A DNA stretch of 64,000 nucleotides from Bacteroidales bacterium (GTDB taxonomy: Bacteria > Bacteroidota > Bacteroidia > Bacteroidales > Lentimicrobiaceae), in contig JAEUTG010000056.1 in the NCBI GenBank assembly GCA_016788045.1, positions 113,253 through 177,252 on the forward strand, in the 5' to 3' direction. Made by a program: the position numbers and the translations under genes. Position 1 is the first letter of the stretch. Each line of letters opens with the position of its first letter. Positions 9,115 through 18,769 of the stretch are shown piece after piece. The notes beneath the pieces are model-generated. The model had not been told where the DNA came from, ran no database searches, and saw only the letters and a list, made by a program, of their open reading frames with translations.

Positions 9115-10539
9115 TTAAACCTGTTCATTTACAGCATTTAAGCCCATCCTTGCCCCTTCATCCAGCATAAACCGGTAGGCCTGGTCAAAGTTGTTCTCCA
9201 GTTTGCCGTCGAGTATTGCTTCCCTGATCGCGGTCTTGAGTATCCCTACTTCCCTGCCGGGTGGAAGTCCGAACACTTTCATAATCATTTCGCCTGAAAC
9301 CGGGGGTTGCCAGTTTCTCAGACGGTCTTTTTCCTCGGTTTCCCTGAGTTTGATGCGCACCAGTTTAAAATTGCGGAGGAAGAGCCGGACTTTCTCAGGA
9401 TTTTTAGAGGTGATGTCTGCCTCGCAGAGGGTCATGAGGTCATCGATGTCGTCGCCAGCTTCAAACAACAGCCTGCGGATTGCCGAATCAGTGACTTCTT
9501 CTTCTGAAAGCACAATCGGCCTGAGGTGCAGAAATACCAGTTTCTGCACATACTTCATTTTTTCGTTCAGCGGAAGCCTCAGCTGCCTGAATATCTGAGG
9601 CACCATCCGTGATCCTTTCACCTCATGCCCATGGAAAGTCCAGCCTGTTTCGGCACTGAACCGCCGTGTTGCGGGCTTGCCGATGTCATGTAAGAGGGCA
9701 GCCCACCTCAGCCATAAGTCGTTGGTATTTGGTGCAATACGGTCAAGTACTTCAAGTGTATGGTAAAAATTATCCTTATGCCCTTTGCCATCTTTGGTCT
9801 CTGCTCCCTTAAGGGCCATGAACTGTGGAAATATGATCCCGAGGAGGCCTGCCTCATCAAGCAGGCGGAAACCAACGGAAGGTTTATCAGCCAGGATAAT
9901 CTTATTCAGTTCTTCACTGATTCTTTCACCGGAAACGATGCGGATACGTTCACAGTTGCTACTGATGGAATTCATGGTTTCGGGCAGGATGGTAAAGCCA
10001 AGCTGTGTGGCAAACCGTATAGCCCGCATCATACGAAGCGGATCGTCGGAAAAAGTGATATCCGGCTCAAGGGGAGTTCGTATCAACTTATTTTCCAGAT
10101 CACTGAGCCCCCCAAAAGGATCAATGAGCGTTCCGTAATCATCCTTATTAAGGCTGATGGCCAGGGCATTGATGGTAAAATCCCTCCGGTTCTGATCGTC
10201 TTCAAGTGTACCATGTTCAATCTCAGGTTTCCTCGATTCAGGCCTGTACGATTCACGCCGGGCTCCCACGAACTCAAGCTGAAAATCATCGCAATTAACC
10301 ATGGCAGTGCCGAAGTTCCTGAAAATATTAACCTTATGATGCCCCCTGAGGGCTGACGCGAAGCGTGAAGCAACCTCTACCCCATCGCCAACCACCACAA
10401 AATCGATGTCTTTGGAAGGCCGGTCGAGGAAAATATCCCTGACATAGCCTCCCACCACATACACCGGCACATTAAGTCCGGCAGCAGCAGCAGCTACTTT
10501 CCCGAAAAGCGGATTTTTCAGATGCTCGTTCAGCAGCAT
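9115..10539 (-). CDS. cca: CCA-adding tRNA nucleotidyltransferase with HD domain
   Basis: 474 residues. Adds or repairs the 3' CCA of tRNA. The class II nucleotidyltransferase motif VVGGYVRD is at residues 28-35 and the metal-binding DIDF at 44-47; RRDFTINALA follows. The middle carries an HD phosphohydrolase motif, LLHDIGKPATR. The frame is open a further 134 codons upstream, but the start at 10539 is preferred: a TACTTTTG -7 element lies 22 bases before it, and the extension would cover the promoter of the opposite gene. It heads a cluster with the pRiA4b-like gene and miaA. Confidence 0.94.
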   Translation of the reverse strand: MLLNEHLKNPLFGKVAAAAAGLNVPVYVVGGYVRDIFLDRPSKDIDFVVVGDGVEVASRFASALRGHHKVNIFRNFGTAMVNCDDFQLEFVGARRESYRPESRKPEIEHGTLEDDQNRRDFTINALAISLNKDDYGTLIDPFGGLSDLENKLIRTPLEPDITFSDDPLRMMRAIRFATQLGFTILPETMNSISSNCERIRIVSGERISEELNKIILADKPSVGFRLLDEAGLLGIIFPQFMALKGAETKDGKGHKDNFYHTLEVLDRIAPNTNDLWLRWAALLHDIGKPATRRFSAETGWTFHGHEVKGSRMVPQIFRQLRLPLNEKMKYVQKLVFLHLRPIVLSEEEVTDSAIRRLLFEAGDDIDDLMTLCEADITSKNPEKVRLFLRNFKLVRIKLRETEEKDRLRNWQPPVSGEMIMKVFGLPPGREVGILKTAIREAILDGKLENNFDQAYRFMLDEGARMGLNAVNEQV

Positions 10540-10561
10540 AAAATCGATTTGTTGTTGATGG

Positions 10562-10569
10562 CAAAAGTA
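10562..10569 (-). promoter_or_regulatory. -7 promoter element for cca
   Basis: On the minus strand the sequence reads TACTTTTG, an exact match to the Bacteroidota -7 consensus TAnnTTTG, ending 22 bases before the chosen start. No good -33 TTTG is visible at the usual spacing. Confidence 0.5.
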
Positions 10570-10679
10570 CGAAACTATTCTGCTTTGTGCAGGCCCACAG
10601 GAAATGAAAGAGGGCAACAGACCCTGTTTACAGCCCTTACAGCGGTGAAAATGAAGCATAAAAATATTTTTTGAAAACG

Positions 10680-10710
10680 TTTGCGAATGATCTTTTGTTC
10701 CATATTTTTG
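10680..10710 (+). promoter_or_regulatory. Bacteroidota sigma-ABfr-type promoter for the dehydrogenase gene
   Basis: TTTG (10680-10683), a 19-base spacer and TATTTTTG (10703-10710) match the -33/-7 consensus TTTG-N19-TAnnTTTG exactly. The gene starts at 10753, giving a leader of about 35 bases. Confidence 0.7.
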
Positions 10711-10752
10711 ATACACTTTCAGGGAATAGTTTAACAACCAAAACAGATAGAA

Positions 10753-11949
10753 ATGGCAAAGAGAACCATTGTAACATTGCCCGGCGACGGCATAGGAAAA
10801 GTTGTACTTGAAGAAACCATCAGGGTGCTGGATGCCGCTGGTTTTGAAGCAGATTATGTACATGGCGATATCGGATGGGAATTCTGGTGTTCGGAAGGCA
10901 ATCCGCTGCCTGACCGCACCATCGAACTGCTGCAGAAGCATAAAATTGCCCTTTTCGGAGCCATCACGTCAAAGCCGAAAGACAAAGCTGCCGCAGAGCT
11001 GTCACCAGAACTTCAGGGTAAAGGATACAATTACTACAGTCCTATTGTCAGCATGCGTCAGAAATTCGACCTTGACATCTGCATGCGCCCCTGCCAGACA
11101 TTGCCCGGAAACCCGCTCAATTTTGTCAGAAGAGGCAAAGGTGGCGAGATCGAGGAACCGGTGGTTGATGTAATGATCTTCAGGCAGAATACCGAAGGAT
11201 TGTATGGAGGTGTTGAATGGACCAACCCGGGCGATCAGGTCTATGATGCCCTGATGACCCATCCTAAATTCAAAGACAACTTCGCCTGGTGCCCCCGCCC
11301 CGAGCTTGCAGTGTCAACCCGTATTTTCACCAGAAAGTACACCACCCGCATTGTAAAAGCAGCCTTTGAATATGCCAAAAAGCGCGGATTCAGCAAGATT
11401 ACCGTCTGCGAGAAACCCAATGTAATCCGTGAAACCTCTGGCATGATGCTGAAAATTGCCCAGGAGATGAGTAAAAACGAATATCCGGATATCTGGGTAG
11501 AAGATGTAAACATCGATGCCATGATGATGTGGCTTACCAAAAACCCTGAAAACTACAACGTTATCGTAGCCGGAAACATGTTTGGCGACATCGTTTCGGA
11601 TGCCTTTGCCGGTCTCATCGGCGGACTTGGCTTTGCTACCAGTGCACAGTTCAACCCCGAGAACGGAATCGGTGTTTTTGAACCAACCCATGGATCTGCC
11701 CCGAAATATGCCGGTTACGAGACCAGCATCGTGAACCCGGTTGCCATGATCCTCTCGGCAGTTATGATGCTTGAACACCTCGACGAATGGGAATTGGCCA
11801 ACCGTATCCGCAAAGCTGTGGGCGATGTGGTAGCTGAAGGAAAAGTCAGGGCCTACGACATGCTCAAGATGAAAGGAACCCCCGAGGTGGTCAATCAGGG
11901 CGCTGCCTCCACCAAACAAATGGCCGATGCCATTATTGCCAGATTGTAA
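10753..11949 (+). CDS. Isocitrate/isopropylmalate dehydrogenase family, probably isocitrate dehydrogenase (NAD)
   Basis: 398 residues. The beta-decarboxylating dehydrogenase fold is clear: LPGDGIGK at residues 9-16, the substrate loop IFRQNTEGLYGGVE, the catalytic KPNV in CEKPNVIRETSG, the metal-binding GNMFGDIVSDAFAGL, and the cofactor-site EPTHGSAPKYAG. The NTEGLY loop and the length favour an isocitrate or homoisocitrate substrate over isopropylmalate, whose enzymes carry a different loop. An aconitase-type hydratase is encoded about 8 kb downstream on the same strand, consistent with a citrate-to-2-oxoglutarate branch. Cofactor preference is inferred. A strong promoter and a strong terminator bracket the gene as a single unit. 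Confidence 0.9.
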   Translation: MAKRTIVTLPGDGIGKVVLEETIRVLDAAGFEADYVHGDIGWEFWCSEGNPLPDRTIELLQKHKIALFGAITSKPKDKAAAELSPELQGKGYNYYSPIVSMRQKFDLDICMRPCQTLPGNPLNFVRRGKGGEIEEPVVDVMIFRQNTEGLYGGVEWTNPGDQVYDALMTHPKFKDNFAWCPRPELAVSTRIFTRKYTTRIVKAAFEYAKKRGFSKITVCEKPNVIRETSGMMLKIAQEMSKNEYPDIWVEDVNIDAMMMWLTKNPENYNVIVAGNMFGDIVSDAFAGLIGGLGFATSAQFNPENGIGVFEPTHGSAPKYAGYETSIVNPVAMILSAVMMLEHLDEWELANRIRKAVGDVVAEGKVRAYDMLKMKGTPEVVNQGAASTKQMADAIIARL

Positions 11950-11975
11950 CAGCAAAACACTTCATTGAACGCTCT

Positions 11976-12014
11976 ATCCCCTTTGTTTCATCGGAGCAAA
12001 GGGGATTTTTCTTT
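11976..12014 (+). terminator. Intrinsic terminator after the dehydrogenase
   Basis: A perfect 10-base stem, ATCCCCTTTG (11976-11985) with CAAAGGGGAT (11997-12006), 11-base loop, followed by TTTTCTTT. Confidence 0.9.
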
Positions 12015-12760
12015 AAATATCATCAACATATTTGCCTTTGTCAGCAGGCAGCGAAAGCAACCGGGATGGGGATTCTCAAATGCCATGAGAAAATAACCAC
12101 AAACAGCTGTTCAGCCCATGCCTTACCTTGCTGTTTCTCAAACTTATAAATATCTCAACCATCTATTTATTTTCCCCTTTTAGCGAAGGGATGAATTACT
12201 CATTCTATCCCACAATCAATCAATATGGCTTCGTGCCTTCACGAAAGGGTATCAGATAGTCAGGCTGATCCTGTGGAAAATTCCCAAAGATTACCGGTCA
12301 ACAGTGATTTTTTTTCATGATTTCTCTGAGTAAGATGATTTTTCCGTATTTTTAACTACTATTATCCGGAAAACATTGGAATTGTATAGGAGATTACCTT
12401 TGGTGAGCTTGTCTGCTTGTTGCTCAAGCAAACTTGCAGGCTTGTCTGCTTGTTACTCAAGCAAACAAGCAGGCTTGTCTGCTTGTTGCTCAAGCAAACA
12501 AGCAGGCTTGTCTGTCAGTCGCAGTCAGGCAGGCTCCCTTCGGTCGGTTCTTCGCTTCACTATCCCGCACATGAGGGAGAAGAATCTCATCATTTTACCG
12601 GACAACAATAATTTTTGATAGTATGTTGACACACTGCTTGATCGCTCAAGGCTGGTTTTGAGCATAATCTGCAGATTTTAGATTTCCAGGAAGTAATTTT
12701 AGTTGCTGTCATATTAATTTCAAGTGCCAGGCAAACCCGATACGTATAAATTTTCTTTCT
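12015..12760. other. Repeat-rich gap without a recognisable gene
   Basis: About 745 bases. It holds a 33-bp hairpin repeat array (12407-12505), a dispersed hairpin copy (12506-12534) and two sequences matching the right end of the IS at 61375-62774: TTACCGG-T-CAACAGTG at 12291-12306 (15 of 16) and TTTTACCGGACAACA at 12593-12607 (15 of 15). Both are in the same orientation and no transposase remnant is seen. The open frames here only translate the repeats. Confidence 0.6.
12407..12505. repeat. Three tandem 33-bp units, each a hairpin
   Basis: Units at 12407-12439, 12440-12472 and 12473-12505 differ at one to three positions. Within each, CTGCTTGTTGC pairs with GCAAACAAGCAG (one bulged A) around a TCAA loop; the first unit has a mismatched arm (AAACTTGCAG). 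A truncated fourth unit runs into dispersed hairpin copy B, whose CAGGCAGGC half-site is at 12526-12534. Confidence 0.85.
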
Positions 12761-15700
12761 ATGAAGACAAAAGTGTTAGACCTTATCGACTTTAAAAAAG
12801 TTGATTCCTTACTTGAAGGTTACAGCAAAACAACAGGATTTGTCACTGCCATACTTGACCTGGAAGGAAACGTACTTTCAAAATCGGGCTGGCGCAGCAT
12901 CTGCAGCAACTTTCACAGGGTAAATCATGAAACTGAAAAAAACTGCCGGATAAGCGACACTCTGCTGGCGAATAAGATGGCTGTCGGGGAAAGATACCAT
13001 TTTTATAAATGCCTGAATGGCCTGGTTGATGTTGCCGTGCCTTTGATGATCAACAACAAGCATGTTGCCAATATCTTTTCCGGCCAGTTTTTCTTTGAAA
13101 AGCCCGATATAGCTATTTTCAGGAAACAAGCAGAAACCTTTGGGTTTGACAGCGCAGAATACCTTGAAGCACTGGCACAGGTTCCGGTCGTCTCAAAAGA
13201 AAGGGTTGAGCTGGCAATGGATTTCCTGCAGAATATGGCTCAGCTCATCAGTGAACTGACATTACAGAAGCTGGAGCAATCGGAACTGAACCGTGAACTT
13301 GAGCAAAAAGAAGACAGGCTATCAAAGATTATGCTGGCAGCCAACGATGGCATGTGGGATTGGGATCTGACCACAAACAGCGTTTATTTTGATCCGCGTT
13401 ATTATCAGATGGCGGGTTACGAGGCTGACGAATTTCCGCATTTACTTGATGAATTTCAGAAACGGGTTCATCCAGATGATGTCCTCTATGTGTTGGGTGA
13501 AGCTGAAAGGCATCTGAAGGGCGAGGTTGATCGCTTCGAGGTAAACTTCAGGTTTCTGATGAAATCGGGAAATTGGCTATGGATTCAGGGGAAAGGTGTT
13601 ATCGTTGAAAGAGATGAACTTGGCGCGCCCAGGCGGTTTGTAGGTACGCACCGTGATATCAGTGAACTGAAAGCATCTGAAAATGCACTGGCAGAAAGTG
13701 AAGAGCGCTTCCGTACCACCTTATACAGCATTGGCGACGGGGTGATAACAACCGATACCGATGGGAGGATTAAGATGATGAATCCGGTTGCTGAACAGCT
13801 GACGGGTTGGACGCAGCAGGAAGCAACCGGCAAAGCCCTTGAAGAGGTTTTTGTGATCTTTAATGAAGATTCCCGGAAGAAGGTTGAAGTCCCGGTCAGG
13901 CGGGTCTTAAGGGAAGGAGTAGTTGTTGGGCTGGCGAATCATACAGTAATGGTTGCCAAAGACGGGAGGGAAAGACCAATTGCCGACAGTGGCGCACCTA
14001 TCCGGAACAAAAACGGTGAAATCATCGGGGTTGTGCTGGTATTCCGCGACCAAACGGAAGAACGTGAAGCTGACAGGAGCTTACGTGAGACTGAAGAGAA
14101 ATTGAGTTCTTACATCAGGAATGCTCCCGATGGAATTTTCATTTCGGATGAAAATGGCAACTATGTTGAAGTAAATCCGGCCGCTTGTAAGTTGATAGGT
14201 TATCATGAAGATGAACTTGTTAAACTGAGTATTGCTGATATCATTCATCCTGAAGATACTGAAATCGGGTTGCAGCACTTTCACAGGGTAAAAGAGAAAG
14301 GTTTTGCCAAAGGCGAAGTAAGATTTAAAACAAAACACGGGCAGATCCGTTACTGGAACATTTCCGCTGTAAAGCTATCCGAAACACGCTATCTGGCATT
14401 TGTTCAGGACATTACTGAACGTAAGCTGGCAGAAGCAGAAATATGGCAAAGCCATGCCCTCAATAAAACCATCATTGAAAGTATCCCCGGTACATTCTAT
14501 ATGATTGATAAGAATGGCTTGTTTATCGGGTGGAATGCCCACCAGCGCGATGAAATTGTCGGACAACCCGAAAGTCTGATAGGCGGAATGTACGCTATCA
14601 ATACCATTCACCCTGATGACCGTTCAATCGTAAGTACGAAAATTGAAGATGTAATTCAGCATGGTGCAGAAGTGTTTGTTGAAGCACGGGTGCTGATTAA
14701 GGGTGGACCTGATTTCCGGTGGATGCTGCTGACCGGCCGGCAGATATGGATAAATGATAGCCCTGTGCTTATAGGTACCGGCATCGATATTACCGGACGT
14801 AAGGAATCGGAAGTTGAACTGTATGAATTAAAAAACCGTTACCAGGGCTTGTTTGAAAATTCGTTGATCGGGATTGGTTTGGCAACCCCCGATGGCGAAA
14901 TTATCGAGAGCAACGAAGCATTTGCGCAAATGCTTGGGTATAGTGTAGCTGAACTAAAAAAACTCAGAATCGCCGGATTCTATGTGAACACCAACGACCG
15001 TAGCAACATTCTGAAGATTCTTGAAGAAAAAAAGCAAATCCTGAATTTTGAAACGAAACTTAAACGCAAAGACGGCAGAATTATCGATGTATTGTTGAAT
15101 ATATCCATAATCAGGATTAAAGGTAAGACACTGCTTCAGACTTCCTGTCAGGACATTACTGAAAGAAAACAGGCTGAAGAAAAGATCATGGAGCAGGGTT
15201 CTCTCATCCGGATAGCTGCGGAAAAGGCAAAACTGGGCGGATGGAATGTTTTGCTGAGCGAGAACCGCTCTTTTTGGTCAGATCAGGTAGCTGCCATACA
15301 TGAAATGCCCTCCGGTTATGCTCCATTGGTGGAAGATGGTATTAATTTTTATGCGCCTGAATGGCGTGACAGGATCACTCAGGTCTTTTCTGACTGCGCC
15401 AAAAAGGGCATCCCTTACGATGAAGAACTTGAAATAATCACAGCAACCGGTAAAAGAGTCTGGGTAAGAACCATTGGAGAAGCTGTAAGAGATGAAAACG
15501 GGAAAATCTTTAAAGTGCAGGGAGGATTCCAGGACATCTCGGAGAATAAGCTGATTGAAGCGAGAAGCAGGGAGAAAGATCTTCAATTCAGGAAACTATC
15601 TGCCAATGTTCCGGACCTGATCTTTCAGTTTACAAGAAAACCCGATGGCACCTATTGTGTCCCGGTTGCATCTGAAGGAATCAGAAATATTTTTGGATGC

Positions 15701-18700
15701 AATCCGGAAGATGTTATTGATGATTTTAGTCCGATTGCTAAGGCACTTTACCCGGATGACGCAGCGAGGGTTATCGATGATATTGAATATTCAGCACAAC
15801 ACCTTACTTATTTTACGTGTGAATTCAGGGTTAAAATTCCCGGTAAGGAAATTCAATGGATTTATTCCAGATCCACTCCTGAGCAATTGTCAGATGGCAG
15901 TATTACCTGGTATGGTTTTAATGTAAATATCACCGACCGCAAAAAGTCGGAAGAAGCGTTGCATCAGCGTGAAGCGCTGCTCAATAAAATATTTGATGTG
16001 CTGCCTGTGGGGCTTTGGCTTGCCGACAAAGAAGGGAAGCTGATACGCAGCAATGCCAGAGGGCGTGAAATATGGGGAGCTGAGCCTCTGGTTGACAGAA
16101 GTCAATACGGGGTTTTTAAAGCCAGAAGAATGCCGGAGGGTAATGAGATTGCCCCGCACGAATGGGCACTGACGCAAACAATAGAAAACGGGGCAACCAT
16201 AACCGACGAAATGCTTGAAATCACCACTTTCGATGGAAAGAAAAAAGTCATCCTTAACTATACAGCCCCAATACTTGACAAAACCGGTAACGTTGATGGA
16301 GCAATCATTGTAAATCTGGATATTACCGAACGAAATGATGCTGAAGAAGCCCTGCGAAGACAGAATGCTGCATTATCAGCCCTGAACCGGTTCTCCATCG
16401 AATTATCGATGTTGCAATCAGAACAAAATATTGAAGCCTGGATCACAAAAAAAATCAAAGAAATTTCCGGGGCTGAAGTCGCAACATTCAGTGAATACAA
16501 TGCTGCAGAAAGAACAACATCGCTTCTGCACATTGAAATGGAACAGGGAAAAATCGGAAAACTGGTCAGTTTGATCGGAACGCGGCTTAAGAACATCAAA
16601 TCTCCGATCACGGAAGAAAGTTATCATGAATTGATCGGTGAACGCATCGGCTTGCGTACTTCGCTCCACGAGGCCAGCTTTGGTGCCATTCCGAGTCCCA
16701 TAGGCACAGCAGTCGAGAAAATGCTGGGTGTTGACAGGTTCATCGGGTTGGCTTATTTACTTGATGGAAGACTTTATGGCACTACACTGCTGGCTATGGG
16801 GAAAGACACTCCCGACCCGCCCAGAGAAATCCTTGAAAACTTTGTCAACATGGCTGCCTTGTCGATAAAGCGTAAAAAGGCTGAAGAGGCATTGCTTGAA
16901 AGCGAGGACAGATTCAAAAAACTGTCAAGTTTTACGTTTGAAGGCATCATCATTCACAACAATGCCATTGCGATTGACGTGAACCAAACCACTGTGGAAT
17001 TGCTTGGCTTCAAACGCGATGAAATCATCGGAATGAACTTATTCAGCATCATTCATCCGGATTCACACGCATTGGTAAAAAGCAACATTCCCAAACCCGT
17101 TGCAACCCCATACCAGATTGTAATGATGCGAAAAGATGGCTCTTTCTTTGATGCTGAAATCGAAGGAAGAAATATCCATTATAATGGAGAAAGTTTCAGG
17201 GTAGCCTGCATCCGCGATATAACAGTTAGAAAAAAAGCTGAAGAAGCTTTATCAGAAAGTGAAGCTAAATTCAGGGAAATGGCTGAGCTACTGCCTCAGA
17301 TAGTATTTGAAACCGACCTATATGGGAATCTCACCTATGTAAACAAGCAGGCATACAAAATATCCGGCTATCCGGAAGAGGAATCGCTGATCGGCAAAAG
17401 CACCCTGGACTTCTACATTCCTGAAGACAGGGAAAGGGCTGTTGAGAATATAAAGCTGAGCCTCGGCAATCAGAAAAAATCACCAAGCAACGAATACACC
17501 ATGATGCGCAAGGACGGGTCAACGTTTAATGTGCTGGTTTATTCAAACCCCATTCTGAAAAATAAAAAACCAGTGGGATTGCGTGGAATAATCGTAGATA
17601 TAACAGAGATCAAGAAAACTGAGCAGGAATTGATGAGGGCCAAAGCCAAAGCAGAAGAAGCCGACCAGCTCAAATCGGCCTTCCTCGCCAATATGAGCCA
17701 TGAGATCAGAACGCCGATGAATGGAATTCTTGGTTTTGCCGACTTACTGGAGAATCCGAATCTTACCGGAGAAGAACAGCAAAGCTATATTGAAATTATT
17801 AAAAAGAGCGGCGCCAGAATGCTCAACATCATCAATGACATTATCAACATATCAAAGATTGAAGCCGGATTGATGAAAGTAAACTGGCAACATTCGAACG
17901 TGAATGAGCAGATCGAATACATTTTCACCTTTTTTAAGCCAGAAGTCGAGGGAAAAGGCCTGACATTGTCTTTCAGCACCGCCCTTCCTTTAAAAGAGGC
18001 CATCGTTTACACCGATCGTGAAAAGTTGTATGCCATTCTTACCAATCTGGTAAAAAATGCCATCAAATACACTGAAAACGGCTCCATTGATTTTGGATAC
18101 ATTAAGAAAGGTGATTTTCTTGAGTTCTATGTAACAGATACAGGTATCGGCATCCCCAAAGACCGTCAGCAAGCCATATTTGAACGGTTTATCCAGGCCG
18201 ATATCAGCGATAGAAATGCGTACCAGGGGGCTGGCCTGGGCTTGTCAATTTCAAAAGCTTATGTTGAAATGTTGGGCGGTCATATCCGGGTCGAATCTGA
18301 ACCCGGGAAAGGAAGTTGCTTCTGCTTTACAATACCGGTTACCAATCATGGAAACCCTGGCACCACAAAATCAGAACCTGGGAACAAACAACCAAAGCAA
18401 TTTTCTGAGAAACTGAAACTGCTTATAGCCGAAGATGATGATACCAGTTTTCTGTTTCTTAAGGCGGTTACAAAAACCTATAATTTCGAAATTGTAAGAA
18501 CTGTTACAGGACGGCAAACAGTTGAATACTGTGAATCAAATACTGACATTGACGTTATCCTGATGGACATAAAAATGCCCGATATTGACGGTTATAAAGC
18601 GACCCGCCGCATCAGGGAGTTTAACAAAGAGGTAATCATCATAGCACAAACCGCCAATGCAATTTCAGGTGACCGTGAAAAAGCAATAGAGGCCGGTTGC

Positions 18701-18769
18701 AATGACTATATTGCCAAACCAATCAACAAAGATGAGCTGATGGCACTCTTTCAGAAATACCTTGAATAA
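12761..18769 (+). CDS. Giant hybrid sensor histidine kinase: PocR, ten PAS, GAF, HisKA-HATPase, receiver
   Basis: 2002 residues, no signal peptide or clear membrane segment, so likely cytoplasmic. Residues ~10-175 match a PocR sensory domain (Cys-containing SICSNFHRV segment, FYKCLNGLVDVAVPL). PAS/PAC units follow at about 190-310, 318-440, 447-557, 566-683, 693-805, 815-930, 943-1067 and 1073-1195, a GAF-like domain at ~1200-1375, then PAS units at ~1385-1492 and 1502-1620. The kinase core has its phospho-acceptor His1647 in SHEIRTPMNG and an ATPase domain with VKNAIKY, DTGIGIP and GAGLGLSI. A receiver domain (~1885-2002) has phospho-acceptor Asp1936 in LMDIKMPD and the KPI lysine. No output domain is present, so the signal must pass to a phosphotransfer protein or another regulator; none is adjacent. 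Confidence 0.95.
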   Translation: MKTKVLDLIDFKKVDSLLEGYSKTTGFVTAILDLEGNVLSKSGWRSICSNFHRVNHETEKNCRISDTLLANKMAVGERYHFYKCLNGLVDVAVPLMINNKHVANIFSGQFFFEKPDIAIFRKQAETFGFDSAEYLEALAQVPVVSKERVELAMDFLQNMAQLISELTLQKLEQSELNRELEQKEDRLSKIMLAANDGMWDWDLTTNSVYFDPRYYQMAGYEADEFPHLLDEFQKRVHPDDVLYVLGEAERHLKGEVDRFEVNFRFLMKSGNWLWIQGKGVIVERDELGAPRRFVGTHRDISELKASENALAESEERFRTTLYSIGDGVITTDTDGRIKMMNPVAEQLTGWTQQEATGKALEEVFVIFNEDSRKKVEVPVRRVLREGVVVGLANHTVMVAKDGRERPIADSGAPIRNKNGEIIGVVLVFRDQTEEREADRSLRETEEKLSSYIRNAPDGIFISDENGNYVEVNPAACKLIGYHEDELVKLSIADIIHPEDTEIGLQHFHRVKEKGFAKGEVRFKTKHGQIRYWNISAVKLSETRYLAFVQDITERKLAEAEIWQSHALNKTIIESIPGTFYMIDKNGLFIGWNAHQRDEIVGQPESLIGGMYAINTIHPDDRSIVSTKIEDVIQHGAEVFVEARVLIKGGPDFRWMLLTGRQIWINDSPVLIGTGIDITGRKESEVELYELKNRYQGLFENSLIGIGLATPDGEIIESNEAFAQMLGYSVAELKKLRIAGFYVNTNDRSNILKILEEKKQILNFETKLKRKDGRIIDVLLNISIIRIKGKTLLQTSCQDITERKQAEEKIMEQGSLIRIAAEKAKLGGWNVLLSENRSFWSDQVAAIHEMPSGYAPLVEDGINFYAPEWRDRITQVFSDCAKKGIPYDEELEIITATGKRVWVRTIGEAVRDENGKIFKVQGGFQDISENKLIEARSREKDLQFRKLSANVPDLIFQFTRKPDGTYCVPVASEGIRNIFGCNPEDVIDDFSPIAKALYPDDAARVIDDIEYSAQHLTYFTCEFRVKIPGKEIQWIYSRSTPEQLSDGSITWYGFNVNITDRKKSEEALHQREALLNKIFDVLPVGLWLADKEGKLIRSNARGREIWGAEPLVDRSQYGVFKARRMPEGNEIAPHEWALTQTIENGATITDEMLEITTFDGKKKVILNYTAPILDKTGNVDGAIIVNLDITERNDAEEALRRQNAALSALNRFSIELSMLQSEQNIEAWITKKIKEISGAEVATFSEYNAAERTTSLLHIEMEQGKIGKLVSLIGTRLKNIKSPITEESYHELIGERIGLRTSLHEASFGAIPSPIGTAVEKMLGVDRFIGLAYLLDGRLYGTTLLAMGKDTPDPPREILENFVNMAALSIKRKKAEEALLESEDRFKKLSSFTFEGIIIHNNAIAIDVNQTTVELLGFKRDEIIGMNLFSIIHPDSHALVKSNIPKPVATPYQIVMMRKDGSFFDAEIEGRNIHYNGESFRVACIRDITVRKKAEEALSESEAKFREMAELLPQIVFETDLYGNLTYVNKQAYKISGYPEEESLIGKSTLDFYIPEDRERAVENIKLSLGNQKKSPSNEYTMMRKDGSTFNVLVYSNPILKNKKPVGLRGIIVDITEIKKTEQELMRAKAKAEEADQLKSAFLANMSHEIRTPMNGILGFADLLENPNLTGEEQQSYIEIIKKSGARMLNIINDIINISKIEAGLMKVNWQHSNVNEQIEYIFTFFKPEVEGKGLTLSFSTALPLKEAIVYTDREKLYAILTNLVKNAIKYTENGSIDFGYIKKGDFLEFYVTDTGIGIPKDRQQAIFERFIQADISDRNAYQGAGLGLSISKAYVEMLGGHIRVESEPGKGSCFCFTIPVTNHGNPGTTKSEPGNKQPKQFSEKLKLLIAEDDDTSFLFLKAVTKTYNFEIVRTVTGRQTVEYCESNTDIDVILMDIKMPDIDGYKATRRIREFNKEVIIIAQTANAISGDREKAIEAGCNDYIAKPINKDELMALFQKYLE

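Noticed and set aside
10540..10941. N-terminal extension of the CCA-adding enzyme
   Set aside because: It would overlap the divergent promoter and lies upstream of the conserved start and of the -7 element.
12376..12618. Open frames encoding Ser/Cys/Gln-rich 11-residue repeats
   Set aside because: They only translate the 33-bp hairpin array; no start context, no similarity, and two overlapping frames look equally good.
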